This document shows, one piece after another, positions 45,912 through 55,177 of a stretch of 64,000 nt of DNA. The notes under the pieces were generated by a model. It saw only the letters and a program-made list of their open reading frames with translations, did no database searches and was not told the origin of the DNA. Each line of letters starts with the position of its first letter. Position 1 is the first letter of the stretch. The stretch is from Bacteroidota bacterium. Its GTDB lineage: Bacteria > Bacteroidota > Bacteroidia > Chitinophagales > Chitinophagaceae. The translations under genes and the position numbers were made by a program. Location: contig CANHGS010000007.1 in the NCBI GenBank assembly GCA_947460595.1, positions 104,677-168,676 of the forward strand. Reading direction: 5' to 3'.

Positions 45912-48677
45912 TTGAAAACAAAGTCAATATATCAAATCTGTTTACTGAGCATTAGTCTATTGCTATGCTTTGGCATAAGCGCACAAGAAACCCAATTTCA
46001 ATACCTCTCTGGTAAGGACAAGGATCACACCGTAAATTGGCAATTCTTCTGTACGGCTGGAGCTAAGTCTGGTCAATGGACTACCATTCCTGTACCCTCC
46101 TGTTGGGAATTACAAGGTTTTGGAAAATACGATTATGGTTTTGTCAAAGACAGTATCAAAGGCAAGGAAGAGGGATGGTACAAATACCCTTTTAAAGTAT
46201 CCAATAGTTGGAAGGATAAAATCATTAACCTGGTTTTTGAAGGAGTGATGACAGACGCAGAAGTGCGGGTAAACGGCGTTGTAGCTGGGGCAATTCACCA
46301 AGGTGCTTTTTATGCTTTTAAATATAAAGTCAGTCATTTACTGAAATGGGATCAGGAGAATCTATTGGAAGTTAAGGTAGCCAAACATTCAGCCAATCAG
46401 TCGGTCAATGAAGCCGAACGCAAAGGTGATTTCTGGGTATTTGGCGGCATTTTTAGACCGGTATTTTTAGAAGCATTACCCAAGCAACATATTGCTGAAC
46501 TGGCTATTGACGCAAAAGCTAATGGGGTCTTATCTGCTAAGGTTAAGACCAAGGGAGATATTGATCAGATTTCACTTGAACTGTATGATAAAACTGGAAA
46601 GCAATTTGGTAAAGGCTTTCAGATGAAACCAACAGATAGTATTAGTACAATAGCGGTTACCTATGGCAATCTCAAATTATGGTCTGCAGAATTTCCCAAT
46701 CTCTATCAAGCCAAGATTAAATTATATGACCATGGAAAATTAGTCCATGTTCAAAGCCAGTCAATTGGATTTAGAACTGTTGAAGTAAAACAGCGCGATG
46801 GTATTTATATCAATGGGGTGAAGATGAAATTCAAGGGCGTGAATCGGCATAGTTTCTGGCCTAATTCTGGAAGAACTACTAGCAAGGACTTGAGTATTAA
46901 AGAAGTTCAATTGATGAAAGACATGAACATGAATGCGGTTAGAATGAGTCATTATCCTCCGGACAAACATTTTCTAGAAGTCTGTGATTCATTGGGTCTT
47001 TATGTGATGGATGAGTTAGCGGGTTGGCACGGGCATTATGATACGCCAACAGGCACCAAGCTCTTAAAAGAAATGATGCAACATGACCAGAACCATAGTT
47101 CCATTTTTATCTGGTCTAATGGTAATGAGGGTGGACATAATTTGGAATTGGATCATTTCTTTGAAAACTGGGACTTCCAACAAAGACCACTGGTGCATCC
47201 TTGGCAACTGTACAAGGGAATAGAAACCCAACACTATCGCGAATACCATTATGGGGTAGGTAATTATGAAAATGGGCATGATATTTTATTGCCTACAGAG
47301 TTTTTACACGGTTGGTTTGATGGAGGTCATGGCGCAGGATTAGAAGATTATTGTGAATCTATGTGGAACAATCCATTGGCTGCCGGTGGTTTTTTATGGG
47401 CTTTTGCAGATGAAGCGGTTGTAAGAACGGATAAGAATGGATTATTAGACACAGATAATTTTCGCGGGGCCGATGGGATAGTGGGACCCTATCATGAAAA
47501 AGAAGGTTCCTATTTTGCCATCAAAGAAATCTGGAGTCCGGTTCATATAGAGAGAAGAGAAATTGCTCCAGGTTTTAATGGGAAATTTCAAGTAGAAAAT
47601 CGTTATTCCTTTACCAATTTAAATCAATGTGGGTTTAGTTGGCGCTTAGCTAAATTTGGTTCATTGGAAACTGTCAAGGGCAAAATTAATGCTCCTTCTT
47701 TAAAGCCATTAGAAAAAGGAATTCTTTCCGTTGCACTTCCACCCAATTGGCAATCCTTTGACTGTTTGTATCTAACAGCAACTGGGCCAGACGGCAAAGA
47801 AATATTTACTTGGTCTTATCCCATAAGTCTTCCCAAAGAGTTGGCTAAACAAATGGTGGAGAAAGAAGGAATGCCTATTGTGCAAATGGAACAAAAAGAC
47901 AGTTTGTATTTGATTGTTGTAGGAGATCTTTCCTTAAAGATTAATAGCAAAAATGGGTTATTGCAAGAAGTGAAAAATGGAACTACTGTTATCCCATTTA
48001 ATCAAGGTCCTGTATTGCAAGAAGGCGTTAATAATTTTGCTGGCTTTAACTATCATTTTGAAGGAAAGAATTTGGTCATTGCTTCACAGTATGACAAAAA
48101 GAAAAGTTATAATACCCTTGAATGGACCATTTATCCCAGTGGTTGGATCAAGATGAAAACCAGGTATTTTCCATCGGCTTATTTTACAGATTTTGTGGGG
48201 GTGAATTTTTCCTTTCCAGAATCTCAAATTAAGGGAGTTGAATACTTGGGCAAAGGACCATATCGGGTATGGAAGAACCGATTAAAAGGGGGAAGCCTTG
48301 GCATTTGGAACAAAGCCTATAATAGCACAGAAACGGGAGAGTCTTGGGTCTATCCTGAATTCAAGGGATATCATGCCAACCTATATTGGGCCAAGCTCCT
48401 GACCAAAGAAACACCCATAACCATTGTTACTGAAACTGAAGACCTGTTTTTAAGATTGTTCACCCCTGCTTTTAAAACGGATCAATGGAAAAATTATGAG
48501 ACTTTATTTCCTAGCGGCGATATTTCTTTCATGCAAGGAATTCCGAGTATTGGTTCTAAAAGCCAACGCAATGAAACAACAGGCCCCATGGGTTTGAAAA
48601 ATATATTTTATGATTATGAAAAAGATCCAGCTAGGGCATTGGAACTAGTGGTCTATTTCAATTTTCTTGGTCAATAA
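45912..48677 (+). CDS. GH2 beta-galactosidase-like enzyme with beta-galactosidase small-chain-type C-terminus
   Basis: A 921-residue exported enzyme starting at TTG (LKTKSIYQICLL..., signal peptide ending ISAQ). Domains: jelly roll with P-S-C-W-E-L-Q-G-F-G, Ig-like domain, TIM barrel with G-V-N-R-H-S-F-W-P and R-M-S-H-Y-P-P-D, acid/base Glu406 in W-S-N-G-N-E-G-G, nucleophile Glu463 in L-P-T-E-F-L-H-G, then beta-rich C-terminal domains with V-E-Y-L-G-K-G-P-Y, as in LacZ-type enzymes. It is a distant paralogue of the GH2 at 26838. Beta-galactosidase is the default reading; beta-glucuronidase or beta-arabinosidase activity is possible within RG-II side-chain removal. It is 3 bp after the previous gene. 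Confidence 0.88.
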   Translation: MKTKSIYQICLLSISLLLCFGISAQETQFQYLSGKDKDHTVNWQFFCTAGAKSGQWTTIPVPSCWELQGFGKYDYGFVKDSIKGKEEGWYKYPFKVSNSWKDKIINLVFEGVMTDAEVRVNGVVAGAIHQGAFYAFKYKVSHLLKWDQENLLEVKVAKHSANQSVNEAERKGDFWVFGGIFRPVFLEALPKQHIAELAIDAKANGVLSAKVKTKGDIDQISLELYDKTGKQFGKGFQMKPTDSISTIAVTYGNLKLWSAEFPNLYQAKIKLYDHGKLVHVQSQSIGFRTVEVKQRDGIYINGVKMKFKGVNRHSFWPNSGRTTSKDLSIKEVQLMKDMNMNAVRMSHYPPDKHFLEVCDSLGLYVMDELAGWHGHYDTPTGTKLLKEMMQHDQNHSSIFIWSNGNEGGHNLELDHFFENWDFQQRPLVHPWQLYKGIETQHYREYHYGVGNYENGHDILLPTEFLHGWFDGGHGAGLEDYCESMWNNPLAAGGFLWAFADEAVVRTDKNGLLDTDNFRGADGIVGPYHEKEGSYFAIKEIWSPVHIERREIAPGFNGKFQVENRYSFTNLNQCGFSWRLAKFGSLETVKGKINAPSLKPLEKGILSVALPPNWQSFDCLYLTATGPDGKEIFTWSYPISLPKELAKQMVEKEGMPIVQMEQKDSLYLIVVGDLSLKINSKNGLLQEVKNGTTVIPFNQGPVLQEGVNNFAGFNYHFEGKNLVIASQYDKKKSYNTLEWTIYPSGWIKMKTRYFPSAYFTDFVGVNFSFPESQIKGVEYLGKGPYRVWKNRLKGGSLGIWNKAYNSTETGESWVYPEFKGYHANLYWAKLLTKETPITIVTETEDLFLRLFTPAFKTDQWKNYETLFPSGDISFMQGIPSIGSKSQRNETTGPMGLKNIFYDYEKDPARALELVVYFNFLGQ

Positions 48678-48686
48678 AAAAGCATT

Positions 48687-51600
48687 ATGAGACAAGGCAT
48701 TTTATTGTTTTCGCTATTTGGCATTTGTGGGATACTCTTGTCTGCTAATCAGCTGCAAGCACAAACTGTACAGGTTAAAAACCTGCGTTGTGAATCAATG
48801 ATCAATCCCATTGGTATTGATGCCAGTCAACCAAGATTGAGTTGGAATCTAACAGCTAACACAAGAAATGTTTTGCAAAATGCCTATGAAATTTTGGTAG
48901 CCAGTTCCAAAGAAAAATTGGCCCAAAACCAGGGAGATCTTTGGTCTTCTGGAAAAATCGCCGCAGGCAGTTCTATCCAAATTTCCTATCAAGGAACCGC
49001 TTTAAAAACCAACCAGCAATATTATTGGAAAGTCAGGTCTTACACCAATCAGGGAATGAGTGCCTGGAGTGAACCTGCTTATTGGACTATGGGTCTGCTC
49101 AATAATACAGATTGGAAGGCGCAGTGGATTGGTTGGGATGCCCCCTTTGCTTGGGACAGCATTACCCAATTCTCCAGATTATCAGCGCGTTATTTGAGAA
49201 AAGAATTCAAGACCAGCAAACCCATCAAAACCGCCACTCTACAAATTAGTGGATTGGGATTGTATGATTTGCAGATTAATGGCAAAAAAATAGGAGACCA
49301 GGTACTAGCACCTGCTGCAACTGATTATCGCAAAACTTTTTTCTACAATAGTTATGATGTAAGTACACAAGTACAACAGGGTAATAATGCCGTTGGTGTT
49401 GTCTTAGGTAATGGTAGGTATTTCACCATGCGTCAAGATTATAAACCCAAAAAAATCAACAATTTTGGTTTTCCTAAACTCTTGTTGCAATTAAGCATTA
49501 CTTACCAAGATGGAAGTCAAGAGTTAATCGTTTCTGACAAGAGTTGGAAGTTGACTGCAGATGGTCCTATTAGAACCAATAACGAATATGACGGGGAAGA
49601 ATATGACGCCAATAAAGAACTCAAAGGATGGTCTACCATTGGATATCAAGATAACAATTGGTTGCCCGTTCAGTTAGTGGAAAAACCAGCAGGACAATTG
49701 GTAGCACAAATGCAGGAGCCTATCAAAATCATGCGCAAGGTTCAGCCCATTGGCATTCAAGCTTTAAAAGGAAAGCCAGGTGTTTATATTTTAGACATGG
49801 GGCAGAATATGGTAGGTTGGTTGTCTTTACAACTGCGCGGAGGTATTAAAGGTAAATCCGTAAAACTGCGTTTTGCAGAAAGTTTGGAAAAAGATGGATC
49901 CTTGTATACGGCTAATCTTCGGGATGCAAGAGCAACGGATTTATACACCATGAAAGGTGCGGCACAAGAATCTTGGCAGCCCTTATTTACTTTTCATGGA
50001 TTCCGTTTTGTAGAAATTACGGGTTATCCAGGACAGCCTACACTCAAGGATTTTGAAGGCCTGGTCATTCATGATAATCTTGCTAATACAGGAAGCTTTA
50101 GTTCTTCCAACACTACTTTGAATCAAATTCATCAAAATGCATGGTGGGGTATTGCTGGCAATTACAAAGGCATGCCACTAGATTGTCCCCAAAGAAACGA
50201 GCGTCAACCTTGGTTGGGAGATAGAACTATGGGAGCATTGGGTGAGAGCTTCTTATTTGGCAATGCCAATTTGTATGCCAAATGGTTAAATGATATTCAA
50301 GACGCACAAACAGCAGAAGGTGTGATTCCAGATGTGGCACCTGCATTCTGGAATTATTATACAGATGATATAACTTGGCCAGCCGCTTATATTACAGTAG
50401 CCGATATGTTGTACCAACAATATGGAGATCAAAAAAGCATTGAAAAGCATTATGCTTCCATGATTAAATGGGCGGATCATATTGCAGAGAAATACCTGAA
50501 AAAAGGATTGATCACCAAAGACAAATATGGAGACTGGTGTGTACCACCAGAATCACCAGAATTGATTCATGCAAAAGATACCGCAAGGATTACAGATGGG
50601 GGATTAATTGCCACTGCTTATTATGCCAAGCTCTTGCAGTACTTAACAAAATTTGCTGGCATCTTGGACAAACCTGCAGATGCAGCAAAAATGCAAAGCC
50701 TACATGCCACCATTAAAACAGCATTTAATCAAACCTATTTTAACAAAGAGAAAAAATATTATGGTAACAATACCGTTACAGCCAATCTTTTGCCCATTAG
50801 TTTTGGCTTAGTATCAGACGCAGATGAAGCCACCGTATTCAACCATATTGTGACCAAGATTTTGGTGGAGAATCATGGTCATATAAGTACGGGTTTAATA
50901 GGAAGCCAATGGCTGATGCGTGGGCTTACCAAACATGATCGGGCCGATATTGCTTTTCAACTAGCTAGTACCAAAACTTATCCTGGATGGGGTTATATGG
51001 TGGAGCAAGGCGCCACTACTATTTGGGAATTATGGAATGGTAATACCGCTAATCCACAAATGAATTCTCAAAATCATGTGATGTTATTGGGAGATTTACT
51101 CACTTGGATCTATGAAGATTTAGGTGGTATTAAATCAGACGAACAATCAGTGGCATTTAAACAAATTGTAATGAAGCCTTCATTGATAGATGGCTTGGAT
51201 TGGGTAAATGCCAGTTACCAATCTGTTTATGGAAAAATTGAAAGTCAATGGAAAAATAGTATTGACAAATTTGAATGGAAAATTAAGATCCCAGCCAATA
51301 CCACGGCAACCATTTATCTACCAACAACCGATGCAGCAACTATTTTTGAAGGACAAAAGCTTTTAAAAAATGTTGCTGGGGTGCAACTAGTAAAAATAGC
51401 AAATGGATTTACTGAATTAAAAATAGGATCAGGCAGTTATCAATTTTTGGTGCAAAAACCTTTTAAAAAGGGCTTAGTAAAAAACGAATTCATTTTCACG
51501 GAAGCCAGTTTTCCAGAAAGCCATGCTTCAACCATTGCAGAAACACCCATGGGTTTGGTGACAGCATGGTTTGGTGGTACCAAGGAAGGGAATAAAGACG

Positions 51601-52511
51601 TTTGCGTTTGGGTATCGCATTTTAAAAATGGAAAATGGACCTCGCCATTAAAAGTTGCTGATGGCAGACTCAATGATAGTACCAGATATGCTTGTTATAA
51701 TCCTGTTTTATTTCAAGTGCCAGGTGGCGATTTATTATTGTTTTATAAAATTGGACCCAATGTGGCAGGATGGACGGGTTGGATGATGCGATCCAAGGAC
51801 AACGGACAAACCTGGTCAAGTAGAGAAGCACTTCCAGATGGATTTCTCGGTCCCATCAAAAACAAACCCGTATTAATCAATGGGGTCTTGGTTTGCCCTT
51901 CTAGTACAGAAAAGACGGGATGGAAAGTACATTTTGAATATACCAAGGACTGGGGTAAGACATGGACCAAATCTATAGATATCAATGATGGCAAAACTAT
52001 CACCGCCATTCAGCCCAGCATTTTGCAATACAAGGATGGAATTTTACAAGTTTTGTGTAGAAGTAGGAATAGAACCATCAATGAATCTTGGAGTAAGGAT
52101 GGTGGAGCAACTTGGTCAGAAATGAAAGCTTCTGCTTTGCCCAATAACAATTCAGGATCAGACGCAGTTAGTTTGGCAGATGGAAGACAGTTATTGGTTT
52201 ATAACCACGTAAAGCCTGCTGCTAATTTGGCCAATGGTAAGGGTGCTAGAACACCTTTGAATGTGGCAATTTCAGATGATGGCATTCATTGGAAAGCGGT
52301 AGCTGTTTTAGAAGATTCTCCCATTAGTCAATATTCCTATCCTTCTGTGATTCAAACAAAGGATGGACTAGTGCATATAGTGTATACTTGGCGCAGACAA
52401 ACAATCAAACACGCTGTGATTCGTTTGGATGGCATTGAAACAAAAGTCATTGAAAATGAAACCTGGCCTGGTATCAAATTGGATCCAAACGCTAAGCCCA
52501 GTGAGGACTAA
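48687..52511 (+). CDS. GH78 alpha-L-rhamnosidase fused to a sialidase-fold (BNR_2) domain
   Basis: A 1274-residue exported protein (signal peptide ending LQAQ). Residues about 25-922 are a complete multidomain GH78: L-R-C-E-S-M-I-N-P-I-G-I-D, I-S-G-L-G-L-Y-D-L-Q-I-N-G, L-D-M-G-Q-N-M-V-G-W and the catalytic D-C-P-Q-R-N-E-R-Q-P-W-L-G-D segment at 499-512. With almost no linker, residues about 932-1260 form a six-bladed propeller with Asp-boxes at 1036 (S-K-D-N-G-Q-T-W), 1086 (T-K-D-W-G-K-T-W), 1136 (S-K-D-G-G-A-T-W) and a weaker one at 1196. The frame runs through without a stop, and no frameshift is needed. A sialidase FRIP arginine motif is not evident. The downstream domain might act on the sugar exposed once rhamnose is removed. 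Next gene starts 3 bp later. Confidence 0.88.
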   Translation: MRQGILLFSLFGICGILLSANQLQAQTVQVKNLRCESMINPIGIDASQPRLSWNLTANTRNVLQNAYEILVASSKEKLAQNQGDLWSSGKIAAGSSIQISYQGTALKTNQQYYWKVRSYTNQGMSAWSEPAYWTMGLLNNTDWKAQWIGWDAPFAWDSITQFSRLSARYLRKEFKTSKPIKTATLQISGLGLYDLQINGKKIGDQVLAPAATDYRKTFFYNSYDVSTQVQQGNNAVGVVLGNGRYFTMRQDYKPKKINNFGFPKLLLQLSITYQDGSQELIVSDKSWKLTADGPIRTNNEYDGEEYDANKELKGWSTIGYQDNNWLPVQLVEKPAGQLVAQMQEPIKIMRKVQPIGIQALKGKPGVYILDMGQNMVGWLSLQLRGGIKGKSVKLRFAESLEKDGSLYTANLRDARATDLYTMKGAAQESWQPLFTFHGFRFVEITGYPGQPTLKDFEGLVIHDNLANTGSFSSSNTTLNQIHQNAWWGIAGNYKGMPLDCPQRNERQPWLGDRTMGALGESFLFGNANLYAKWLNDIQDAQTAEGVIPDVAPAFWNYYTDDITWPAAYITVADMLYQQYGDQKSIEKHYASMIKWADHIAEKYLKKGLITKDKYGDWCVPPESPELIHAKDTARITDGGLIATAYYAKLLQYLTKFAGILDKPADAAKMQSLHATIKTAFNQTYFNKEKKYYGNNTVTANLLPISFGLVSDADEATVFNHIVTKILVENHGHISTGLIGSQWLMRGLTKHDRADIAFQLASTKTYPGWGYMVEQGATTIWELWNGNTANPQMNSQNHVMLLGDLLTWIYEDLGGIKSDEQSVAFKQIVMKPSLIDGLDWVNASYQSVYGKIESQWKNSIDKFEWKIKIPANTTATIYLPTTDAATIFEGQKLLKNVAGVQLVKIANGFTELKIGSGSYQFLVQKPFKKGLVKNEFIFTEASFPESHASTIAETPMGLVTAWFGGTKEGNKDVCVWVSHFKNGKWTSPLKVADGRLNDSTRYACYNPVLFQVPGGDLLLFYKIGPNVAGWTGWMMRSKDNGQTWSSREALPDGFLGPIKNKPVLINGVLVCPSSTEKTGWKVHFEYTKDWGKTWTKSIDINDGKTITAIQPSILQYKDGILQVLCRSRNRTINESWSKDGGATWSEMKASALPNNNSGSDAVSLADGRQLLVYNHVKPAANLANGKGARTPLNVAISDDGIHWKAVAVLEDSPISQYSYPSVIQTKDGLVHIVYTWRRQTIKHAVIRLDGIETKVIENETWPGIKLDPNAKPSED

Positions 52512-52514
52512 TAC

Positions 52515-54068
52515 ATGAAAGAACTACCTGTATTAGATATTGGAATCATCCTTGCCTACCTAATTGCCATGGTTTGGATTGGCTATTATTTTTCCAAACG
52601 CAATCATAGTACGGCACAGTTTACCAAGGCTTCTGGAACCATTCCAGGTTGGGCCATTGGCATGTCTATCTATGCCACATTTTTGAGTAGCAATACTTTT
52701 TTGGGGGTGCCAGGAAAAGCATTCGGGGGTAATTGGAATGCATTTGTATTTAGTATTTCTATGCCCTTTGCTGCTTGGATTGCCACCAAATATTTTGTAA
52801 GTTTTTATAGAAATACGGGAGAAGTATCGGCCTATTCCAATTTGGAAAATAGGTTTGGTGCATGGGCCAGAACCTACGCCGTGATTTGTTTTTTATTAAC
52901 CCAGTTTGCAAGAATGGGGTCTATCTTTTTTGGTATGGCCCTAACCCTTCATGCACTGATTGGGTTTTCCATGCCTTCCATTATGATTGTCATGGGCATT
53001 TGTATCATCCTCTATACCGTAATGGGTGGAATGGAAGCGGTGATCTGGACAGAAGTGGTTCAGGGAGTATTGAAAACATTTGGCGCATTGCTGATTTTAT
53101 TCCTCATTATTAGAGAGGTGCCAGGTGGCACGGAGCAGGTATATCAAATTGCCAAAGACCAAGATAAATTTAGTTTGGGTTCTTTTCAATTAGATTTTCA
53201 ACACTCAGGTTTTTGGGTGGTATTTCTCTATGGGTTCTTTATCAACCTGAATAATTTTGGGATGGACCAGAATTATATTCAACGTTATCATACGGCTGCC
53301 AGTTCCAAACAAGCCATCAAATCCGTTTGGTTATGCGTGGTATTGTATGTGCCAGCATCCTTCTTGTTTTTTGTGATTGGCTCGGCCCTATTTTCCTATT
53401 ATCAAATACACCCTGAATTATTGTTGCCACTGAAAGAAAGTTTGGTTAGAGAAAAATTGGGTAACAGTGCCAGTTTGGCCCAAATTCAAACAGCGGTTAC
53501 TGCTATGCAACCTGCAGACTATGCCGACAAAGTAATGCCCCATTTTATGGTCACCAAAGTGCCTACTGTATTTTTGGGTTTGATTGTAGCAGCTATTTTA
53601 TCAGCAGCCATGAGTACCATTAGTTCTGGTATGAATGCATCAGCAACGGTATTTACCAAGGATATTTATAAGCGCTATTTCAATAAAAACAGTAGCGATG
53701 CAACAGAGCTCAAAGTGCTCTATATTACTACCGTTGTTTGTGGACTCATTGGTTTATTGGCTGGAATTGCCATGATTGGCATTAAGAGCATTTTAGATAT
53801 CTGGTGGGAGCTTTCTGGTATTTTTGCTGGAGGTATGTTGGGATTATTCTTGTTAGGACTAATCAGTAAACAAACCAAGAGCAAAGAGGCCTTTCTAGCA
53901 GTATTGGTTGGTGTCATTATTATAGTATGGCTAAGTTTCTCTCAATGGATTCCAGATAGCGTTGCCTACTTAAAACCCGCCCTACACAAGAATATGATCA
54001 TTGTGATAGGTACCCTAGTCATTTTCTTGGTTGGAGTTCTCTTGACCAGTTTTAAAAAAGTAAAATAG
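52515..54068 (+). CDS. Sodium:solute symporter (SSS) family sugar/sugar-acid transporter
   Basis: This 517-residue inner-membrane protein has about 13-14 hydrophobic segments and SSS signatures: A-S-G-T-I-P-G-W-A-I-G-M-S-I-Y-A-T-F-L-S-S-N-T-F, G-G-M-E-A-V-I-W-T-E-V-V-Q-G and A-M-S-T-I-S-S-G-M-N-A-S-A-T-V-F. Family members couple sodium to uptake of sugars, sialic acids, uronic acids and others. It follows the GH78-sialidase fusion by 3 bp and precedes an aldolase of the NanA/DapA family. That order (sialidase fold, SSS importer, aldolase) is the one seen for nonulosonic acid use, so a 2-keto-3-deoxy sugar such as Kdo is a reasonable guess. Rhamnose or uronate transport remains possible. Confidence 0.9.
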   Translation: MKELPVLDIGIILAYLIAMVWIGYYFSKRNHSTAQFTKASGTIPGWAIGMSIYATFLSSNTFLGVPGKAFGGNWNAFVFSISMPFAAWIATKYFVSFYRNTGEVSAYSNLENRFGAWARTYAVICFLLTQFARMGSIFFGMALTLHALIGFSMPSIMIVMGICIILYTVMGGMEAVIWTEVVQGVLKTFGALLILFLIIREVPGGTEQVYQIAKDQDKFSLGSFQLDFQHSGFWVVFLYGFFINLNNFGMDQNYIQRYHTAASSKQAIKSVWLCVVLYVPASFLFFVIGSALFSYYQIHPELLLPLKESLVREKLGNSASLAQIQTAVTAMQPADYADKVMPHFMVTKVPTVFLGLIVAAILSAAMSTISSGMNASATVFTKDIYKRYFNKNSSDATELKVLYITTVVCGLIGLLAGIAMIGIKSILDIWWELSGIFAGGMLGLFLLGLISKQTKSKEAFLAVLVGVIIIVWLSFSQWIPDSVAYLKPALHKNMIIVIGTLVIFLVGVLLTSFKKVK

Positions 54069-54076
54069 TACAGGGG

Positions 54077-54143
54077 AATAGTGAAATACGGCATTTGAAA
54101 CCGCCCTAAAAATGTACAACTTACCGTGTTGTAAATAGGATTA
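54077..54143 (+). promoter_or_regulatory. Possible degenerate copy of the locus operator, before the aldolase gene
   Basis: AATAGTGAAATA at 54077-54088 is identical to 29260-29271 of copy B, but the rest of the element is not conserved. A poor -7 candidate, TAGGATTA, lies at 54136-54143. A 6-bp dyad TACAAC-N7-GTTGTA sits at 54115-54133 and might be a separate operator. Tentative. Confidence 0.25.
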
Positions 54144-54153
54144 ACCAAGCAGT

Positions 54154-55131
54154 ATGCAAAAGAAATTTGTACCCGTGATGATCACGCCTTTTAACCTAAA
54201 GGCCAAACTGGATTTTACGGCAGTAGCCACCCTCATTGATTTTTATTTGGCGGCCGGAGTAAAGGGTTTTTTCGCCAATTGCTTGAGCAGTGAAATGTAT
54301 AGTATTAGCGAGGACGAAAGACTAGAGTTAACTAGTTTTATTGTGCGTTATGTGAATGGAAGGGTACCCATTGTAGCAACTGGTTCTTTTGGTTTAACCA
54401 TTGAAGACAAAGCCGATTTTGCCAAAAGGATTTATGCAACTGGCATTGACGCGGTGATCCTAATCACAGGACATTTTGCCAATGTGGATGATAGCGATGA
54501 GATTCTATTAAATAATTTTAAAAAATTCTTAGCGCTTATCCCAGGTGTACCTGTAGGAATGTATGAGTGTCCAGCACCTTACAAACGCATATTGACGGCA
54601 GATGTATTTAAAACCTTATTAGAAACGGGTAGGTTTGTCTATCACAAAGACACATCTATTCAACAAGACCAAGTTTTTGCCAAGTTGGCTATTCTGGCAT
54701 CCAGCAAAAATCCCAGCATGGAGTTCTATGATGCCCATACACCCAATGCGGCATTTTCTTTGCGCAACGGCGCCAAGGGCATGAGTTCTATTTCAGGTAA
54801 TTTCTATCCAGAAATTCTAGTGTGGATCTGCAATAATGCCAATAACCCTGACAAGAAAGAACAGGTAGATTGGTTACAAGCTGAGTTGATTAAAGTAGAC
54901 CCCTTGATTCATATTGCCTATCCCATGAGTGCCAAATACTTTCTTGCTAAAAGAGGTTTGCCAGTTAGAACCATTAGTAGGGCTCATGCTTTGGAATTAA
55001 CCCCCGATCAGAAAAAAATATTAGACGGCATCTATGATAGTTTCTGCCACTGGTGTGATGAACTTGGTATTGAGAAAGTACAATTAGAAACCATACGTCC
55101 AACAGCCGTTTTGCAAGACCCGGCTATATAA
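54154..55131 (+). CDS. DapA/NanA-family class I aldolase
   Basis: A 325-residue cytosolic TIM barrel of the dihydrodipicolinate synthase/N-acetylneuraminate lyase family. Tyr137 (G-M-Y-E-C-P-A-P-Y) and Lys165 (V-Y-H-K-D-T-S) match the catalytic Tyr and Schiff-base Lys of the family, with the same 28-residue spacing as DapA. The usual G-T-T-G-E motif is replaced by N-C-L-S-S-E, so it is unlikely to be a lysine-pathway DapA. Family members cleave 2-keto acids to pyruvate and an aldehyde: sialic acid, 2-keto-3-deoxygluconate, Kdo-like acids. In this locus a 2-keto-3-deoxy acid from pectin (KDG, Kdo or DHA) is the likely substrate. It follows the SSS gene after 85 bp. Confidence 0.85.
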   Translation: MQKKFVPVMITPFNLKAKLDFTAVATLIDFYLAAGVKGFFANCLSSEMYSISEDERLELTSFIVRYVNGRVPIVATGSFGLTIEDKADFAKRIYATGIDAVILITGHFANVDDSDEILLNNFKKFLALIPGVPVGMYECPAPYKRILTADVFKTLLETGRFVYHKDTSIQQDQVFAKLAILASSKNPSMEFYDAHTPNAAFSLRNGAKGMSSISGNFYPEILVWICNNANNPDKKEQVDWLQAELIKVDPLIHIAYPMSAKYFLAKRGLPVRTISRAHALELTPDQKKILDGIYDSFCHWCDELGIEKVQLETIRPTAVLQDPAI

Positions 55132-55177
55132 GGTGATTCCATACTTACTGCTTAACTTAGATGGATAAAATTTGACC

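Noticed and set aside
48687..52511. The GH78-sialidase fusion as a frameshift or missed stop between two genes
   Set aside because: The single frame is open throughout, no start-like region with a signal peptide is found at the junction near 51450-51500, and conserved motifs on both sides share the frame.
54154..55131. Calling the aldolase DapA of lysine synthesis
   Set aside because: The GTTGE motif is missing and the gene sits in a pectin operon, so only the family assignment is kept.
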